A stretch of DNA of 64,000 bases, taken from NCBI GenBank assembly GCA_016124235.1, contig WGOC01000007.1, positions 1-64,000 of the forward strand. The letters run 5' to 3'. Shown here piece by piece: positions 1 through 8,900 of the stretch. This DNA comes from a bacterium. GTDB lineage: Bacteria; Verrucomicrobiota; Verrucomicrobiia; Limisphaerales; RI-55. A program made the position numbers and the translations under genes. The notes beneath the pieces are model-generated. The model was not told the DNA's origin, made no database searches, and was given only the letters and a program-made list of their open reading frames with translations. How positions within the stretch are numbered: the first letter of the stretch is position 1; every line of letters begins with the position of its first letter.

Positions 1-81
1 CAACGGCTTGCCGCTGCTCAACAGGAGTTCCACGGCATCACGCTTGAAGGTCGCGTCATACCGTTTGATCGGTTTTCTCAT
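1..81 (-). CDS. IS3-family transposase OrfA, N-terminal fragment at window edge
   Basis: Reading leftwards from the ATG at 81, the minus strand encodes 27 residues beginning MRKPIKRYDATFKRDAVELL and then runs off the window. This basic helix-turn-helix start (K-R-Y-x-x-x-F-K-x-x-A-V) is typical of the OrfA protein of IS3/IS911-type elements, which binds the transposon ends. Only the first turn of the DNA-binding domain is visible, so I cannot tell whether the gene is intact beyond base 1. Confidence 0.7.
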   Translation of the reverse strand, partial: MRKPIKRYDATFKRDAVELLLSSGKPL

Positions 82-140
82 ACGCTGGTATCTCATTTAC
101 CAGCTCGCCCTTTTCTGTCCACTCAATCAGGGGAACCTCA

Positions 141-279
141 CCCATCTCCCATCTCCCATCTCCCATCTCCCATCTCCCATCTCCCATCTCCCATCTCCCA
201 TCTCCCATCTGCTATCTCCCATCTGCTATCTCCCATCTCCCATCTGCTATCTCCCATCTGCTATCTCCCATCCGCCATC
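141..279. repeat. Heptanucleotide tandem array (CTCCCAT)n
   Basis: About twenty consecutive copies of the 7-bp unit CTCCCAT. In the right half, CTGCTAT variants are interspersed so that part of the array has a 14-bp higher-order unit. There is no spacer structure, so it is not a CRISPR array. ORFs that cross it read as low-complexity peptide and are not credible genes. It lies between the transposase fragment and the terminator of the first PEP-CTERM gene. Confidence 0.9.
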
Positions 280-587
280 CGTGTTTGTCCGTGGCGATCC
301 GTGGCCAAGAATGCATCCAGGCCATGAAAGGCTCCGCAACCCTCAGCTGGTTCTCTTTCCAAATGTCGCAATGAACACCGCGCGCGGGTCGCCCGTCTTG
401 TCGGTTGAAATGCCCCCTTTCGACTCTCCTTGATCTGAGCACCAAGAAGACTCCGCCTCGCGTGTCAACTGACAATGATCGACCTCCAGCTACCTCATTT
501 TCCGCGTTTCGTTTGAGGCCTGCATCTGGCCACGGTTTGAGCACTGGCCACCTGCCTATAAACGATTCACTTCGCCACATAGAACCA

Positions 588-627
588 AAACAGCCGGGCC
601 CGATCGTTCGATCGGGCCCGGCTGTTT
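588..627 (-). terminator. Strong stem-loop after first PEP-CTERM gene
   Basis: Two perfectly complementary 19-nt arms (588-606 and 609-627) with a 2-nt TT loop. The stem is GC-rich with an A-run on one side and a T-run on the other, so it can act as an intrinsic terminator in either direction. It lies about 30 bp beyond the stop codon at 657 of the minus-strand PEP-CTERM gene. The stretch 280-587 before it shows no credible gene. Confidence 0.85.
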
Positions 628-656
628 AAAACTGTCAGAGCGTCAACTTATTTGAC

Positions 657-1412
657 TTACTTCACTCGGTTCCGGCGCACAATCCTCACCGTACTCAGCC
701 CCAGCGGCACAACCAACAACAGACCTGCGATGACCGTGCTCGGCTCTGGGACGGGAGCACCATAGTCGAGGCGAGGCTCATTCAAGGCAGTCCCATATTG
801 AAAGCTTATATCAGAAAAATCGCTCGCAGAAAGCGATGCAGGAACGTCTGATAGGGCCAGGTGAAAAACAATTGATTGATAAACCTGTGGATCTTTTATC
901 GAGCTATTTGACCCATTCAGCGTGTTCCATCCAAGTATTCCTCCATCTGACCCATCCAAATTTACATTGCTTGATCCCAAGTTGCCAAACCCCGAGCCTC
1001 CAACCGTGGAATACCCAGCGCCTCTTAGTCCCATCGACGCTCCATTTGGAGCGGTGAGATTTTGGTCAAACGCCCAATAATCCCCCAGTGTATGACCACT
1101 AGGCATAGTGCTGCCGCTAACCAGCGTCCCTGAAGCCGTTCCACTTCCAGATAGCGTACCCGCACCACTATAGTTGAAGAACACTGCCGTTAATGAATAC
1201 GTCGCGTCCCAAGTGGGAGACGGCTGTGTGCCTGAACTTGTCAACGTGACCTGCAGGTCATTGCCGACTATGTCAAATTCGACCGATGCGGCTCGACCAC
1301 CACTTCCAGCTGCGCTGAAGCTGACTGAAGCGTTCGCACTTGTGGTCGTTCCCATCCAAATTGCTGCCGCCGCCACCAACCCCGCATATGATTTAAGGTT
1401 CTGCTTTTTCAT
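657..1412 (-). CDS. PEP-CTERM sorting domain protein, Gly/Ser-rich, 251 aa
   Basis: A secreted protein of unknown function. It has a Sec signal peptide beginning MKKQNLKSYAG and ending near TTSANA, a body of about 200 residues rich in Gly, Ser, Thr and Asn, and a C-terminal sorting tail: VPEPSTV, a hydrophobic stretch, then RIVRRNR. In this family exosortase cleaves near the PEP motif after export. The start at 1412 was chosen over an upstream ATG because it opens directly into the signal peptide and has GAAAGG about 8 nt upstream. A paired GTCC element lies 118 bp upstream and a terminator follows. The body matches no domain I can name. Confidence 0.85.
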   Translation of the reverse strand: MKKQNLKSYAGLVAAAAIWMGTTTSANASVSFSAAGSGGRAASVEFDIVGNDLQVTLTSSGTQPSPTWDATYSLTAVFFNYSGAGTLSGSGTASGTLVSGSTMPSGHTLGDYWAFDQNLTAPNGASMGLRGAGYSTVGGSGFGNLGSSNVNLDGSDGGILGWNTLNGSNSSIKDPQVYQSIVFHLALSDVPASLSASDFSDISFQYGTALNEPRLDYGAPVPEPSTVIAGLLLVVPLGLSTVRIVRRNRVK

Positions 1413-1530
1413 ACTAATGCCTTTCTCAAAACTAAAAGTGCGCCTTCCAACCAGCTCGACAACGCTTGGACTGGCCACTCAAAGTGGAATTAGTGTCACT
1501 CAAAATCAGCAAAATCATCTATCCCTGCTT

Positions 1531-1556
1531 GGGACATGATCAGACACTTTTGGGAC
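1531..1556 (-). promoter_or_regulatory. PEP-CTERM upstream paired element, copy A
   Basis: Read with the gene this is GTCCC, 4 nt, GTG, 9 nt, GTCCC, with 21 bp between the starts of the two GTCC boxes. The near edge is 118 bp before the start of the gene at 1412. Three other copies with identical spacing stand before the other three PEP-CTERM genes. Two direct half-sites about two helical turns apart suggest binding of a dimeric regulator; this function is inferred. Confidence 0.65.
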
Positions 1557-2137
1557 CCACCACCAGTCAACCGTCAATAACCGGGACGGGAGAAATCCCT
1601 GTCCAATTTCCCCCGACTGGCTATCCCTCGGAAAACGGTTCAATTACCTCGGGAGGGTGCGCCGGAAACCACAAAACCGTGGCGACTTGAATATCGAGCT
1701 CTGCGCGACCAGTTCGCAGCTCCCCGCCCTGTCTCGTCTGGTATCATCGTCCGTGTGTATCCGTGCTTATGTGTGGCTAAAACTCTGGGTCTCCGAGGTG
1801 AATTTGCATAACCTGTGTTCCTCGGGCTTAAGTGAGCGGCACCCCTCGGGGGGCCAAGTTACACGAGGCCAATATGATCAGCCTCAATCAGTTCAGATCA
1901 GCGGTAAAAAACGGTGCGCGTGATGGTCCTCGTCCTCGCCCTAATCGTCCACAAGTTGGATCCACCTCTCTGAGTTGGCCTGATTGCCACACCCTTGGGA
2001 GGGACGGCAGGTTGCCGACCCCAACCATTGAGCCTCGACAGGGTTTCAAAAGTGGGGCCATCCATTCGCGTAAACCATCTATTACAAACAGAGCAAAACC
2101 TTAGGCCGGAAATCGATTTTCTTTGCTTCAAACAAAT
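1557..2137. other. Intergenic stretch without a credible gene
   Basis: ORFs on both strands here have no domain, signal peptide or neighbour logic and look like chance. Around 1749-1784 there is a short repetitive phrase of the type GTCCGTGTGTATCCGTG, and a related one occurs at 283-307 (GTGTTTGTCCGTGGCGATCC). It looks like a dispersed non-coding repeat. Confidence 0.5.
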
Positions 2138-2161
2138 AGGCCGGTCTTGCAAGACCGGCCT
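2138..2161 (-). terminator. 24-bp perfect palindrome after second PEP-CTERM gene
   Basis: A perfect 24-bp palindrome centred on TTGCAA (arms AGGCCGGTCTTG and its complement), 37 bp beyond the stop codon at 2199. In the direction of transcription it is followed by the moderately T-rich ATTTGTTTG. It is most likely an intrinsic terminator, although its exact symmetry also fits a dispersed palindromic repeat. Confidence 0.65.
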
Positions 2162-2198
2162 ACCATTTGGAAACGAGAAATGAAATGATGCTAGCGCG

Positions 2199-2759
2199 TT
2201 AGGCCCCGCGATTCCTCCGCACAATCCGCGCCGTGCTAATCCCGAGGGGAACCAACAACAACATCCCGGCAAGCACAGTCGACGGTTCGGGAACGGCAAC
2301 AACGCTCACGTCATCTATGAATGCCGACTGAGTACCGCCGTCATTCCACGTAAATTGTAGAGACCCTACCGTTGTAGGCGTTATCACAAAGGAATATTGT
2401 TGATATGTCGTCGTAAGTGAAGGTGGCGAAACAATATCAATAACAGGTGCTGTATCCAACCCTAAGGTCAGAGTGCCTTCACCAGTAGATTTGGCCCAAA
2501 AGGTGACCAAATACGCATTACCGCCAACCATTGTTGGGAGATACTGAACCAACGAACCTGCCGACGGGGAAACGACGCCCGCATAAGTACCACTGTGAAC
2601 ATCCGCCGCAGTCGTTGTCAGTCCGTTGTTGTACCCTGACCAATTTGGAGATAACGAACCCGATTCAAATCCACCATCAATAACCAAGCTCGCTTGTGAA
2701 GCGATAGCGCTCGTAATGAGCATTCCGAACATGAAACCAAGTTTTGCTCTTTTTTTCAT
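2199..2759 (-). CDS. PEP-CTERM protein with carbohydrate-binding-like fold, 186 aa
   Basis: A small secreted protein. It has a signal peptide (MKKRAKLGFMFGMLITSAIA) and then a single beta-sandwich-like domain opening with DGGFESGSLSPNWSG and ending FIDDVSVVAV. That pattern is shared by CBM4/9-type carbohydrate-binding modules and related proteins (GFE-x-G at the start, DDVSV at the end). The tail is VPEPSTVLAG, a hydrophobic helix, then RIVRRNR. It would be exported and processed by exosortase, perhaps binding extracellular polysaccharide; the ligand is inferred from fold resemblance only. A paired GTCC element lies 112 bp upstream, overlapping the end of the neighbouring PEP-CTERM gene. Confidence 0.85.
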   Translation of the reverse strand: MKKRAKLGFMFGMLITSAIASQASLVIDGGFESGSLSPNWSGYNNGLTTTAADVHSGTYAGVVSPSAGSLVQYLPTMVGGNAYLVTFWAKSTGEGTLTLGLDTAPVIDIVSPPSLTTTYQQYSFVITPTTVGSLQFTWNDGGTQSAFIDDVSVVAVPEPSTVLAGMLLLVPLGISTARIVRRNRGA

Positions 2760-2871
2760 TTTTTAACTTTCTGGGTCGAGGTTGTTGAACTTCATCTTGC
2801 AATTATTTCCGGACAAGTCGCCGCACACGCCATCATCTAATTTTCTCGGATTAATCCGTCTAGTTAAGCAT

Positions 2872-2897
2872 GGGACATCTTTATTCACTTTTGGGAC
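2872..2897 (-). promoter_or_regulatory. PEP-CTERM upstream paired element, copy B
   Basis: Same layout as copy A: GTCCC, 4 nt, GTG, 9 nt, GTCCC, 21-bp period. It sits 112 bp before the start codon at 2759. Its distal half lies inside the last codons of the upstream PEP-CTERM gene, so the element is retained even where it must double as coding sequence. Confidence 0.65.
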
Positions 2898-3682
2898 TTA
2901 TGGTGATTCCCGCGGACGATACGAACTGTGCTAATTCCCAGCGGTATCAGTAACAGCACACCCGCTATCACCGTTGAAGCTTCCGGAACAACGATCACCA
3001 ATTGGTCTTGCACCGCTCCGGGTGCGCCCAAATTGAGAGCGTAAACCCCGTACGCCCCATTCGCGTTGTCCTTGATTGTTGTGTCATTACGACCAAGAAC
3101 CGACTCAACCAAGTCGATTAAGGAGTTCCTTACTCCGTGCGACTCATCTTCAAGCCACCAAATCGCTGCTTGCAAGTCGCCAGCCGTCGCACTCCGACCA
3201 GATCCAAAAGTGTAATCATAAACGTACGATGGATTATTAGCAGGCGCGGGATAGTTCAAATTACCCGAAGCAAACTGACTGTAAAGCCAAGCAGTACCTA
3301 TTGAAATTGGATCGCCGCCGGTCGGCTGACCTCCGTACATCGCGTTCTGACTGAATCCGACGGAGTATGACGTGCCCGGATAGAATTCCTCACTGTATTC
3401 GATGCAAAACGTCTGGAAGTATTGCTGCCCATTCAAGGTCGAACGATATCCCCAGGATGAACCATCAATCCCAGAACTGATGGTTCCGCTCGTTGACGGG
3501 GCGTATGCTCCCCAATTCACGATACTGCTCAAGCCGTCGTCAGCCACCGCCCTAAATTCGCCACCATTGTTGTGACTGTATTGCGACGTATTATCCAGCA
3601 GAACAACGTTCATCGAAGCAACCGCACCCGGTGTTGGCACGAACGCTGCCGCCACACTCGCTAATATCAAAAGACTTCTCAT
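2885..3682 (-). CDS. PEP-CTERM protein, 265 aa, VPEASTV variant
   Basis: A secreted protein with signal peptide MRSLLILASVAAAFVPTPGA. A stretch in the middle (QTFCIEYSEEFYPG, then GTAWLYSQFASG and DLQAAIWWLEDE) resembles the secreted PEP-CTERM proteins with a Cys-containing F-C-I-E core that recur in Planctomycetes and Verrucomicrobia; their function is unknown. The tail is VPEASTVIAG, a hydrophobic helix and RIVRGNHHK, so the usual PEP has become PEA. The gene ends inside the regulatory element of the next gene. A paired element stands 121 bp upstream of its start. Confidence 0.85.
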   Translation of the reverse strand: MRSLLILASVAAAFVPTPGAVASMNVVLLDNTSQYSHNNGGEFRAVADDGLSSIVNWGAYAPSTSGTISSGIDGSSWGYRSTLNGQQYFQTFCIEYSEEFYPGTSYSVGFSQNAMYGGQPTGGDPISIGTAWLYSQFASGNLNYPAPANNPSYVYDYTFGSGRSATAGDLQAAIWWLEDESHGVRNSLIDLVESVLGRNDTTIKDNANGAYGVYALNLGAPGAVQDQLVIVVPEASTVIAGVLLLIPLGISTVRIVRGNHHKSQK

Positions 3683-3803
3683 ACTTCGTTATTGACCTAT
3701 TTGATCGCCAGAAGAACTCCGCTCCACACTTCACTTTCCCGACTGGTTCTCAACTTACGTGTTTCGTTATCCTCCTTTTCCCCATTCAGATCTATCGTCT
3801 GCG

Positions 3804-3829
3804 GGGACACGTTTTGACACAATCCGGAC
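3804..3829 (-). promoter_or_regulatory. PEP-CTERM upstream paired element, copy C
   Basis: GTCCG, 4 nt, GTG, 9 nt, GTCCC, again with 21 bp between boxes and 121 bp before the start codon at 3682. Between the boxes only GTG is shared with copies A and B, so the similarity is not simply a recent duplication of the whole region. Confidence 0.65.
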
Positions 3830-4417
3830 ACGGGATGACGCCGGCCCGGAACGAGGAACAAACCACGCAAATCCTGAACGCACTAAACAGCAAGTGGCTA
3901 TTTGAACACCCCCAAGACAACGATTCTGGGGGGTATCGGAATACTCGGAGCAGTGCTGCGACACGGGGATTTGGCTTACAATGAAGCCAACCAACGCGCG
4001 CAGCGCACCTGCGAACCTTTGGGGTAACCGGAGGCGAAGTTCCCTGCCCAGAAACCCGCCGATTGAATGGTATCTGACTGAACGGATGGCCGGCGTAGCG
4101 GCTGCCTCGCTCAATGAGCCGCTATGGGTAAATCGACATCTACACGCCTCGCCACCAAGACCATTGTGCGCGACCAAATCGCGAGCAAAGTCTGATCCGC
4201 CGTCCTTGGCCAAGGTACATCGTGACGCAGTCTACGAATCCCGCGCAACGAACTCTGAATCCAACTGGCCAGGGAATCGTATAACAAGCTCCCAAGATTG
4301 GACTCAGTCACGAGCATGCGGGAAATCATGAAGCCATCAGCGGATGAAGAATTCAGCGCAAGTTCTGAGTTGGAACCGCCTAACTCCGCTTGCGCATTGC
4401 GAGTCAAACAAATCAAC
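3830..4417. other. Intergenic stretch, possibly decayed coding sequence
   Basis: There is no intact gene. On the plus strand an ATG at 4124 opens into MGKSTSTRLATKTIVRDQIA before a stop after 23 codons. Further on, another frame reads plausibly to a stop near the end of the adjacent PEP-CTERM gene. This could be the remnant of a small gene broken by frameshifts, but I recognise no family. Confidence 0.3.
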
Positions 4418-5092
4418 TCATGAGCGCTTTCTGTTCCTCAGAACACGAATCGTTCCCACGCCGAGCGGCAACAACAAAAGCGCGCCCGCGACAATGGTGG
4501 ATGGCTCAGGAACAGCGACGGCGCTGATTACGAAATCATCTACGCGCGATGTACCAGATGTACCGCGTGGCGCCGAAATTGCCACCAACCGCAAGTAAAT
4601 GCTGGAAGCGTCATTCAAATCCATGACGGACGAAAGATCCGCTGTATGCACAGAACTCGACGAACCTGTTGAGCTGCCCCAGCTTGCTGTACCAACCGTG
4701 TAGGATGGCCCAAAGGAGCTAAATGCGGTGCCATCGCTGCTGTATTCGAGGCGGAAATCTGTTGGTCCCGTTTCGCTGCTGGTTTGCCCCCACGACAAAG
4801 TCAAACCAAGATAGCCTTCCGTGCTGACTTGAAACTGCCAATAATCACCGACTACCCAGGTATTCGCGCTGAAAGACTCGCCTGAACCGTTGCCAACGGG
4901 GTTGCTATACACTGCATCACTTGATGCATGCCATCCCAAGGCCGAGCCAACGCCCTGTTCCGGGGAAAACGGGCCGGCGGTTGACGGGGCAGTCGTTTCA
5001 AAAGTCCAATTCGCAATCGTAATCGACGCCTGACATGTCCAAGCACCAACCAATAGTGAGTAGCTTAAAACCAGAATAGTCTTCAGTACCAT
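4418..5092 (-). CDS. PEP-CTERM protein, 224 aa
   Basis: A secreted protein with signal sequence MVLKTILVLSYSLLVGAWTC and a beta-rich body. The body contains ITIANWTFETTAPS near the start and LGLTLSWGQTSSETGP, FRLEYSSDGT and DDFVISAVAV later, a pattern seen in concanavalin-like PEP-CTERM proteins. The tail is VPEPSTIVAG, a hydrophobic helix and RVLRNRKRS. Its role, surface attachment or matrix component, is inferred from the family. It is the first of the four clustered PEP-CTERM genes in transcription order and has its own paired element 89 bp upstream, so the four are probably transcribed separately. Confidence 0.85.
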   Translation of the reverse strand: MVLKTILVLSYSLLVGAWTCQASITIANWTFETTAPSTAGPFSPEQGVGSALGWHASSDAVYSNPVGNGSGESFSANTWVVGDYWQFQVSTEGYLGLTLSWGQTSSETGPTDFRLEYSSDGTAFSSFGPSYTVGTASWGSSTGSSSSVHTADLSSVMDLNDASSIYLRLVAISAPRGTSGTSRVDDFVISAVAVPEPSTIVAGALLLLPLGVGTIRVLRNRKRS

Positions 5093-5181
5093 TGATGTTC
5101 TCCACTTGATTCGGAGGTGATTATGCCAGCCTCGTCTTTTCCATTATCCGATGGAGCAAGCGCTGAGTGCTATCCTTCATT

Positions 5182-5207
5182 GGGACATGTTAATTCACGA
5201 TTCGGAC
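5182..5207 (-). promoter_or_regulatory. PEP-CTERM upstream paired element, copy D
   Basis: GTCCG, 4 nt, GTG, 9 nt, GTCCC with the same 21-bp period, 89 bp before the start at 5092. It lies between this gene and the stop of the NusG-like gene at 5258. Confidence 0.65.
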
Positions 5208-5257
5208 ATTTGTGATCTGACACCGAAGAATACTAAATGTCCTGAACACTGGCCCAT

Positions 5258-5746
5258 TTAAGTCGGCACCAATTGATCGGCATCCATTTTGATCGCGGCC
5301 GCTTGACTGATGAAATCCATCCGTAACAGGACGGTGTTCATGCCGTGGCGCTTTTCAACCCAGCCTTCAACGCCTTGCAAGGGGCCGGATTTGATCCGCA
5401 CGCGCATTCCTTCGGTCACCGCCGGCGCGAGTCGAACTTCCAGATTCGAATCCAACGCGAGCAGGATGTCCTCAAGTTGATTTGAAAAAGTTTCCTGATC
5501 AAATACCTCGAGCAAATTGGCAACGTGTTCGTTTTGCCGGATGGATCCGACATCGCGCGCCATCATTTGCAGGAACACGTAACCGGGAAAGAGCGGTTTG
5601 CGAAAGGTCACGACCTTGCCGCGATAGCGATGCGCGGAATCATAGCACGGCAACGTCACTTCAATCCCGTGCCGTTGACAATAATCCGCGAGCTTCTTTT
5701 CTCTTCTGGGTTTCGCGTGCGCAACCCACCATTTGATCTCTGACAC
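5258..5746 (-). CDS. NusG/RfaH-type specialised antitermination factor
   Basis: A 162-aa paralogue of the elongation factor NusG. The N-terminal NGN domain starts WWVAHAKPRREKKLADYCQ and contains the family signature FPGYVFLQM. The C-terminal KOW-like part runs from TEGMRVRIKSGPLQGVEGWV to the end. Housekeeping NusG normally sits beside secE and rplK; this copy does not, and its length and divergence fit the UpxY/LoaP/RfaH group, which lets RNA polymerase read through long exopolysaccharide or secretion operons. It lies next to four PEP-CTERM genes, and PEP-CTERM/exosortase systems usually accompany exopolysaccharide production. Its target operon is not visible in the window. Confidence 0.85.
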   Translation of the reverse strand: MSEIKWWVAHAKPRREKKLADYCQRHGIEVTLPCYDSAHRYRGKVVTFRKPLFPGYVFLQMMARDVGSIRQNEHVANLLEVFDQETFSNQLEDILLALDSNLEVRLAPAVTEGMRVRIKSGPLQGVEGWVEKRHGMNTVLLRMDFISQAAAIKMDADQLVPT

Positions 5747-5986
5747 GCCCTAAGTTTTCTTGGACCTTTGGCAGAAAAGTCAAACGAGTGTTTGGAAATG
5801 TCTGATAGCCAGACAAAAACGCGGACTTGGCTCTGCCCTTTTCTTGAACCTCGCGAACGATTTCATCCGCGATCCACATGGTCACGGGCGCGGCCGCATT
5901 GGCTACAATCCGTTTGCACGCAACAATGGTGATTTACACGAGGGAGTCCGCCAAAAGTGCGCTTCCGACGCGCAAACTATACTGCC

Positions 5987-8900
5987 CTACTCCGTGGCCG
6001 CTCGGGTGACTTCGATTCGATAGAATCGGTTTTCGGTCGCGGCTCGCGCATCGTTGAACTGTAGCGTCGTTCCCGTTCCGGGGACGCCCTCGATGAGCAC
6101 TTGCCAGGGCTCGGTCGATCCAAGCGACGGCAGATAACTTAACCCGTAGATGCGATCGATAACCGTTGGCCACGTCAACACGATGTGATCAGTGCCCGTA
6201 TCGATGTACGAATCGAGTCGCAACACCGAAAGCGCGTCCGCCGGATTGGTTCCCGCGATCACTTCCTGCGCGTCGAGAGCGCCGTCGCCGTCTGTGTCGG
6301 TAGCGGGAGCGACAAATTCAAACGCGCCGATGTCGACCACCGCGAGGCCGTCATTATTGCCGTCCAGCGGCCGGCCGATTCCGTCGAAATCGTACGATGC
6401 CGCCACGCCCCCTAATCCACCGGCGTCGATGCATGGGGAAGTCGCCAGCAAATGAAAATCACCGGTGCTTCGATCAACCAATTGTGGATCGGTGATTAGA
6501 TCATTCACGCTGGCGGTCAGATTGATGTAGTTGACCGCGTTGCTGTTGTTCACGCAATTGCGCCGCAATTCCGGATAGTAGTAGGATCCCGGATGCCGCC
6601 AGAGGCCTGACGAATTGGATGCCACGATATTGTTCAAGACCAACAGGTTGCTGCGGATCAATGTCATCGCGATGCCGCCACCCATCTCGGTTCCGAAGTT
6701 GATCGGCGCAGAATTGCCAACGATCGTGTTGTGCGCGAGCACCAGATTCGTCGTGTTCAGATTAACGAAGCAATTGATCCCGCCGCCCATCCCACCGCCG
6801 CCGGCTGTCACGTCGTAAGCGCGATTGTCCACGATGACATTGTTCAGCACGCGTCCCGCATCACAGCTTTGCAGGCTTAACCCCGCACCAGTGCTGGCAA
6901 TCTGGCCGCGGATGGTGTTGCCCTCGATCAGGAAGTCATTCATCAGCTCCATGGCCACGCCACCCTCTTGGGATCCAAGATACGTGGGTAGCGGGTAGCT
7001 GTTGTACATCGAGTTGCTCTCGACGGTGTTGTGGGTGAAGCGCACATTGGATAACGTTCCATAGTACGCGGAGCCAATCCGCGAGTGATTTGCGGTAAAG
7101 GTATTTCGGTCAATATCTGCGAATGATTCCCGACTGTAGATCCCTCCGCCCGCGCCATCGAACTCGTTCAGGTTTTCGTTTTGCAAAAACGTATTGCCGG
7201 TCACAACGGCGTGACTCAAGTACGCATATATGCCCGCGCCGTGGGCTAGCGCCGGGGTAAACGGACTGCCGATCGAATTGGTGCAAATGACATTGTTGGC
7301 GATTACCGGGGCGCTGACACGGCAGTAAATAGCGCCGCCGAGTGTTGTGTTCGTCCGGTACGGAAGTTCGGAATGCAACGGATTGCCCGCCGTGAACAGC
7401 CCTCCATTTTGAAGAATGAATCCGTCCAGGCCACTGACGCGATAACCCGCGTTGCGGCTGTACAAAATGCGCGGTGTCCCCGCTCCATCGAGAATCGTCG
7501 GATGGGTCTTCGCATCGCGCTGATTGCGCTGGCTCTCGCCACCGGTAAATCCGCCGTACAGATGAACAAATGCCGGCAGTTGGACGTGTTCAAAATAGAC
7601 GCCCGCTGCGACCCACACGTCGCCACCTTGCGACGCGGCGGTTTCAATGCCGCCGGCAACCGTGGTTCGCGCGGTCGCCCAAGAAAGCCCGTCGCCGTCG
7701 TTGCCCGCCTTGCTGACATGAATAACGGGTGTCGGAATGTTCCAGGCCGTTCCGTCGGATTCGTCGGCGCCAATGTCCACCGCCGCGCCCAAAACGCGCG
7801 GTTGTCCATCGATGTCCGGCAGATCAACGAACGCGATCGCCGTTGATCCCGCGTCAATACACGGCGACCCCGGTTGCAAATGGAATTCGCCCACTTGGTC
7901 GTTCGCCAGGAGAGGATCGGCCGAGATGTTGCCGTCGGTTCCGGTCACGTCCGGAGTTGTTCGATAATTCGATGGAGCGCCCAGCACGCTGTTCCCGAAA
8001 ACATTGTTGTAGCGCAGCACGACCGGTTCGTGGAATGTGGAATTGTGTTCAAATCCCCAGGTGTTGTAGGCCACCAGATTATTGTCATTGGTCGGGGAGG
8101 TATTCGCCCAATAAATGCCGGAGCCGTTGTTCGCGATCACCGAGTTGTTTTTGATGTTCGCCGCACCCATCGTGGAATCAATCACGGCAATGCCACCGCC
8201 GTGGCGAGCGCCGTTGACGGCCACGATGTTGTTCACAATGCGCGGCGAGCTGATCGAAAACGGAATCGGGCGCCCATCAAGATCCGTCGCGGACGCAAAT
8301 ATTCCGCCGCCGCCCGTGCTTGCCGTCAACTCATCGTAGCTGGCCGAGTTGGCTTCGATGACGTTGTTCGCGATCACCGGAAACGAGTGTCGCCAACATG
8401 CGATGCCGCCGCCGTTGCGGGTCGCTGTGTTTCGCGCGATCAGGTTATTTACAATAAAGGGAGAAGAGCCGACCACGGCGATCCCTCCACCATCGCCCTC
8501 ATCGTTGATTGATTGGTTCTCGACGATGATGTTGTTGGTCACGACCGGGAAATAGGCTTCGGTGCTGCTCAACAAGAGGAACCCCCAAATGCTCATTCCC
8601 GCACCGGCACCGTCCGTGATGTTGCCGGTGATACGGCAATGGGCAACCACCGCGCCGGAGCCGGTCATTTTGATCCCGCCACCATGAATGGCGAGGCCGC
8701 CGGTAACGACCATGCCGTCGATGCGCGTTTCGGGTCCACCACCGTTGATCACGACAACTGCGCCGGCGTATTCACCGTCCAGAATGCTGAGGTTGTTCGT
8801 CCAATCCCGCTGTTGTTTTGACGTCTCGGTCCCATCGAATCCGCCGTAAAGGTCGGCGCCACTGGGCATCGTGATCCGTTCCAGATAACGCCCCGCCGCG

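Noticed and set aside
141-279. Possible CRISPR array
   Set aside because: The 7-bp units are contiguous with no spacers and no cas genes are near.
1412-5207. Sigma-54 promoters for the PEP-CTERM genes
   Set aside because: I looked for GG-N10-GC below three of the four paired elements (copies A-C) and found only near misses with wrong spacing.
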